In this document: in pieces, positions 5,532 to 7,574 of the stretch
How the letters are laid out: the number at the start of each line of letters is the position of its first letter
Position numbering within the stretch: the first letter of the stretch is position 1
Assembly: GCA_012510325.1 (NCBI GenBank)
Contig: JAAZIG010000335.1
Span: 1 to 7,574, forward strand
Source of the DNA: Bacillota bacterium
GTDB lineage: Bacteria; Bacillota; Dethiobacteria; DTU022
DNA: 7,574 nucleotides
Reading direction: 5' to 3'
Notes under the pieces: model-generated
Told to the model about the DNA's origin: nothing
Databases searched by the model: none
What the model saw: the letters and a program-made list of their open reading frames with translations, nothing else
Program-made: the position numbers and the translations under genes

Positions 5532-6461
5532 TCAGAGATCCCCCGCCTTAAGTTTTTGCACAAAAGCCTCGTCGTCCAGCACCTGAGCAAGAGCGGTATA
5601 GATGGGGCAGTCCTGTACATTTGGCGACAGCTCGCCGCTCAGCTGCCGGTAAGCGGCCTGCTTGTCCCCGAGCTCTTCGGCGAGCTCACAGAAACGGCTG
5701 CTGAGGCGAACAACCGGGGCGCCCTCAACGGAACCCATCGCCGCGTTCCAGCAGCCGTAAGCCCCGCTGAAGCAGGTTTCACAAACGTTTCGCCCCGGTA
5801 CATCCAGATAAGCGGTCAAGGATTCCGCAACCCGCAGCGGCTGCAAGACCTCTCTGACAGTTTGCAGCCTGCTGATATCTGCACCAAAAAGATAGCTAAA
5901 GCCGTGCAGAACCGCCCCGAGTTCGATCATGGCGATCATATCCTTGCTCATATCCAGCAATTTTGCGATATTCCCGCTGTAATGGAGCACCGGCAGCGTC
6001 TGCCGGAACAGCTCCGGAGAAAGCCGCTGGATCAGATTCAGGAAAAAATCGCGGACTGACCCCGCACTTTCCATCTCCATAACCTTGCGCTTTTTGGCCA
6101 GGACAAATTCGATTTGCCGCCGCAACTCCTTGTAGTTGACCGGACGGCTGATGAAGAGATCCGCCCCCACACTGAGACCCCTGGCCCGATCCTCCGCCTC
6201 GTCGAGAACGGTCAACATGATCACCGCTATATTTTCTGTTTCCGGCGATTGTTTGATCCGCTTGCAAATTTCAAAGCCGTTCATGCCCGGAAGCATTACA
6301 TCCAGAAGCAGCAGATCCGGGCGAAATTGTTTGAGCAAGGGCAGCACCTCCTTGCCCTGATGGGCCTCCTTGACCCGGTAACCCCATTGATCCAAAAGAT
6401 CGGCCATCATGTTGCAGTTTTCAATATTATCATCAACTACCAGGATCTTTTCCCCATACAT
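5532..6461 (-). CDS. Response regulator: receiver domain plus degenerate HD-GYP-like domain
   Basis: A 309-residue protein. Residues 4-120 are a receiver (REC) domain with acidic pocket Asp10/Asp11, phosphoacceptor Asp54 (LLLLDVMLPGMNG) and Thr84. The usual Lys-Pro pair is Arg106-Pro107 (FISRPVN). After a charged helical linker (121-135), residues about 140-300 follow the pattern of an HD-GYP domain (helix LLDMSKDMIAMIELGAVLH, later EGAPVVRLSSRFCELAEE), but the catalytic HD is His186-Gly187 and the GYP region is replaced by a cysteine-containing stretch, CETCFSGAYGCW (227-238). If so it is not an active cyclic-di-GMP phosphodiesterase and more likely works by binding a partner. No helix-turn-helix is visible. 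ATG at 6461 has GAGGAG nine bases upstream. The gene follows the sensor kinase by 26 bp, its likely phosphodonor. The REC call is firm; the HD-GYP relationship is my reading of the pattern. Confidence 0.88.
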   Translation of the reverse strand: MYGEKILVVDDNIENCNMMADLLDQWGYRVKEAHQGKEVLPLLKQFRPDLLLLDVMLPGMNGFEICKRIKQSPETENIAVIMLTVLDEAEDRARGLSVGADLFISRPVNYKELRRQIEFVLAKKRKVMEMESAGSVRDFFLNLIQRLSPELFRQTLPVLHYSGNIAKLLDMSKDMIAMIELGAVLHGFSYLFGADISRLQTVREVLQPLRVAESLTAYLDVPGRNVCETCFSGAYGCWNAAMGSVEGAPVVRLSSRFCELAEELGDKQAAYRQLSGELSPNVQDCPIYTALAQVLDDEAFVQKLKAGDL

Positions 6462-6487
6462 TCAATTTCGCTCCTCGGCCAATAATT

Positions 6488-7574
6488 CTAGCGCCCGACA
6501 GTCCCCGGTATATAAAATACCGCTTCCGTACCTTTTCCGGGCTTGCTGTAGATATTCAATTTGCCTCCGTGCAGCTCCACCTGTTTTCGGGACAGCGGCA
6601 GGCCCAATCCGGTGCCCCCGTACTTTTTTGAATAGGAGTTGTCGACCTGTTCGAACTCAACAAAGACCCTTTCCAGATCACATTCATCGATCCCGATGCC
6701 TTCGTCACGCACGGAGAAATAAACTGCGGGAAAACCGCCGTTTACCGGTTTCTCCTCAACCTCAATCCAGATCTTTCCCCGGGGATCGGAAAATTTGATC
6801 GCATTGGAGAGCAGGTTGTAGAGCACCTGCTTCAGCAGCATCTTATCGGCGGTCACCCGAAGATCTTCCGGTTTGATCTCAATTTGGAGGTCGCTCTCTT
6901 TTTGGTCGGCAATGTTTTTCACAATGGTGACAACCTCATCCAGCACTTCCCGGACAGAGTGAACCCCCGGATCCAGATTGGTTTTACCCGCTTCGATTTT
7001 GGCGGTGTCGAGGATGTCGTTGATCAGCTGCAGCAAATTGTTGCTGCTCACCAGGATGTTGTTGATATATTTGGCCTGTTTTTTATTCAACGGCCCGAAG
7101 AGCTCGTCCAAGAGCAGCTCAGAGGCGGTAATGCTGTTCGTCAGCGGAGTGCGCAGTTCATGGCTCATATTCGCTAAAAATCTGGATTTGATTATATTCG
7201 ACTTTTTAAGAGCCGTAACGGTCTGGCGCAGCTCCAGGGTTCTGGCGTCCACCTTGGCCTCCAGCTGCTCGTTGAGCTGCATCAGCTGGCCGGACAGAAC
7301 CGTCGCCTCCTCGGTTTTACTGCGCAGCTCATCGACATATTCGTCCAGCCGGGACTTGTTTTCACGCAGTTTGTCGGCCATTTCATATATGGCCACAATC
7401 AGGTGTTCGGGTTCACTGCGCGGATTTGAGGGCACCGGATAGTCATGGCCGGCTGAAAAATCCCCCCGGGATATTTTCTGGGAGATCTCCTTGCCGGCAA
7501 TAATGGGGCGGGTGATCCGGTCGCAGAACAGCCAGCTGCTGATGAGAATTATGGGCAGGCTGATCAGAATGACC
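6488..7574 (-). CDS. HAMP-containing sensor histidine kinase (partial, N-terminus beyond window)
   Basis: The frame is open to the right edge; 361 residues are visible. They begin in a transmembrane helix (ILISLPIILISSWLF, 2-16), followed by a HAMP domain (about 17-70, with RITRPI and RGDFSAG), a coiled coil (about 70-125) and HisKA dimerisation domain with phosphoacceptor His138 in FLANMSHELRTPL (132-144). The HATPase domain shows the N box with Asn253 and Asn257 (YNLLSNAIKFS), G1 box DEGIGI (290-295), F box VFVEFEQVDNSY (303-314) and G2 box GGTGLGL (319-325). All catalytic motifs look intact. A GTG at 7435 could be mistaken for a start, but it falls inside the HAMP domain, so the true start is upstream. 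The missing N-terminus should carry another membrane helix and an extracytoplasmic sensor. The stop TAG is 26 bp from the response regulator start, so kinase and regulator form an operonic pair. Confidence 0.95.
   Translation of the reverse strand, partial: VILISLPIILISSWLFCDRITRPIIAGKEISQKISRGDFSAGHDYPVPSNPRSEPEHLIVAIYEMADKLRENKSRLDEYVDELRSKTEEATVLSGQLMQLNEQLEAKVDARTLELRQTVTALKKSNIIKSRFLANMSHELRTPLTNSITASELLLDELFGPLNKKQAKYINNILVSSNNLLQLINDILDTAKIEAGKTNLDPGVHSVREVLDEVVTIVKNIADQKESDLQIEIKPEDLRVTADKMLLKQVLYNLLSNAIKFSDPRGKIWIEVEEKPVNGGFPAVYFSVRDEGIGIDECDLERVFVEFEQVDNSYSKKYGGTGLGLPLSRKQVELHGGKLNIYSKPGKGTEAVFYIPGTVGR

Noticed and set aside
5469..6059. 196-residue plus-strand open frame starting in the intergenic region, with a TATAAT upstream at 5427-5432
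   Set aside because: There is no -35 element at proper spacing for that TATAAT, and most of the frame lies opposite the response regulator C-terminal domain with no recognisable family.

Overview
All seven protein-coding genes lie on the minus strand, so transcription runs from high to low coordinates. By eye the DNA is moderately GC-rich, with strong GGAGG-type ribosome binding sites, one near-consensus sigma-A/70 promoter and tightly overlapping genes. With the families present (the trio of GlpA-like dehydrogenase, pyridine-nucleotide-disulfide-type oxidoreductase and DUF1667 protein), this fits an anaerobic bacterium, most likely a member of the Bacillota (Clostridia-like). That assignment is inference from gene content, since no rRNA or marker gene is present. 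No RNA gene, mobile element or CRISPR array was seen.

Region 1 (7574 down to 5532) is a two-component pair. The first gene encodes a membrane-bound HAMP / HisKA / HATPase sensor kinase whose N-terminal sensor lies outside the window. Twenty-six bases after it comes a response regulator with an N-terminal receiver domain. Its C-terminal half looks like an HD-GYP domain that has lost its catalytic residues. It has no recognisable DNA-binding output.

Region 2 (5531 down to 5323) is a 209-bp intergenic stretch. It holds a good promoter (TAGACA, 17 bp, TATAAT), a 10-bp perfect palindrome inside the promoter spacer, AGACAA and TCGCGGGC direct repeats, and a hairpin just upstream. There is no convincing terminator after the response regulator.

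Region 3 (5322 down to 1, continuing off the left edge) looks like one operon: a YhfZ-type transcriptional regulator, then after 60 bp a GlpA-like FAD dehydrogenase with an unusual N-terminal BON-like domain and a C-terminal BFD-type [2Fe-2S] domain, a second FAD/NAD-type oxidoreductase, a small cysteine-motif DUF1667 protein, and a GlcD/alkyl-DHAP-synthase-like FAD oxidase cut by the window edge. The last four genes are joined by three consecutive 4-bp ATGA stop/start overlaps, so their products are probably made in step and may form an electron-transferring complex. The core trio resembles the anaerobic glycerol-3-phosphate dehydrogenase sets seen near glycerol kinase genes in Clostridia and Thermotoga. 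Here no glycerol kinase is visible, the local regulator is YhfZ-like, and a second FAD oxidase is attached, so the real substrate is open.
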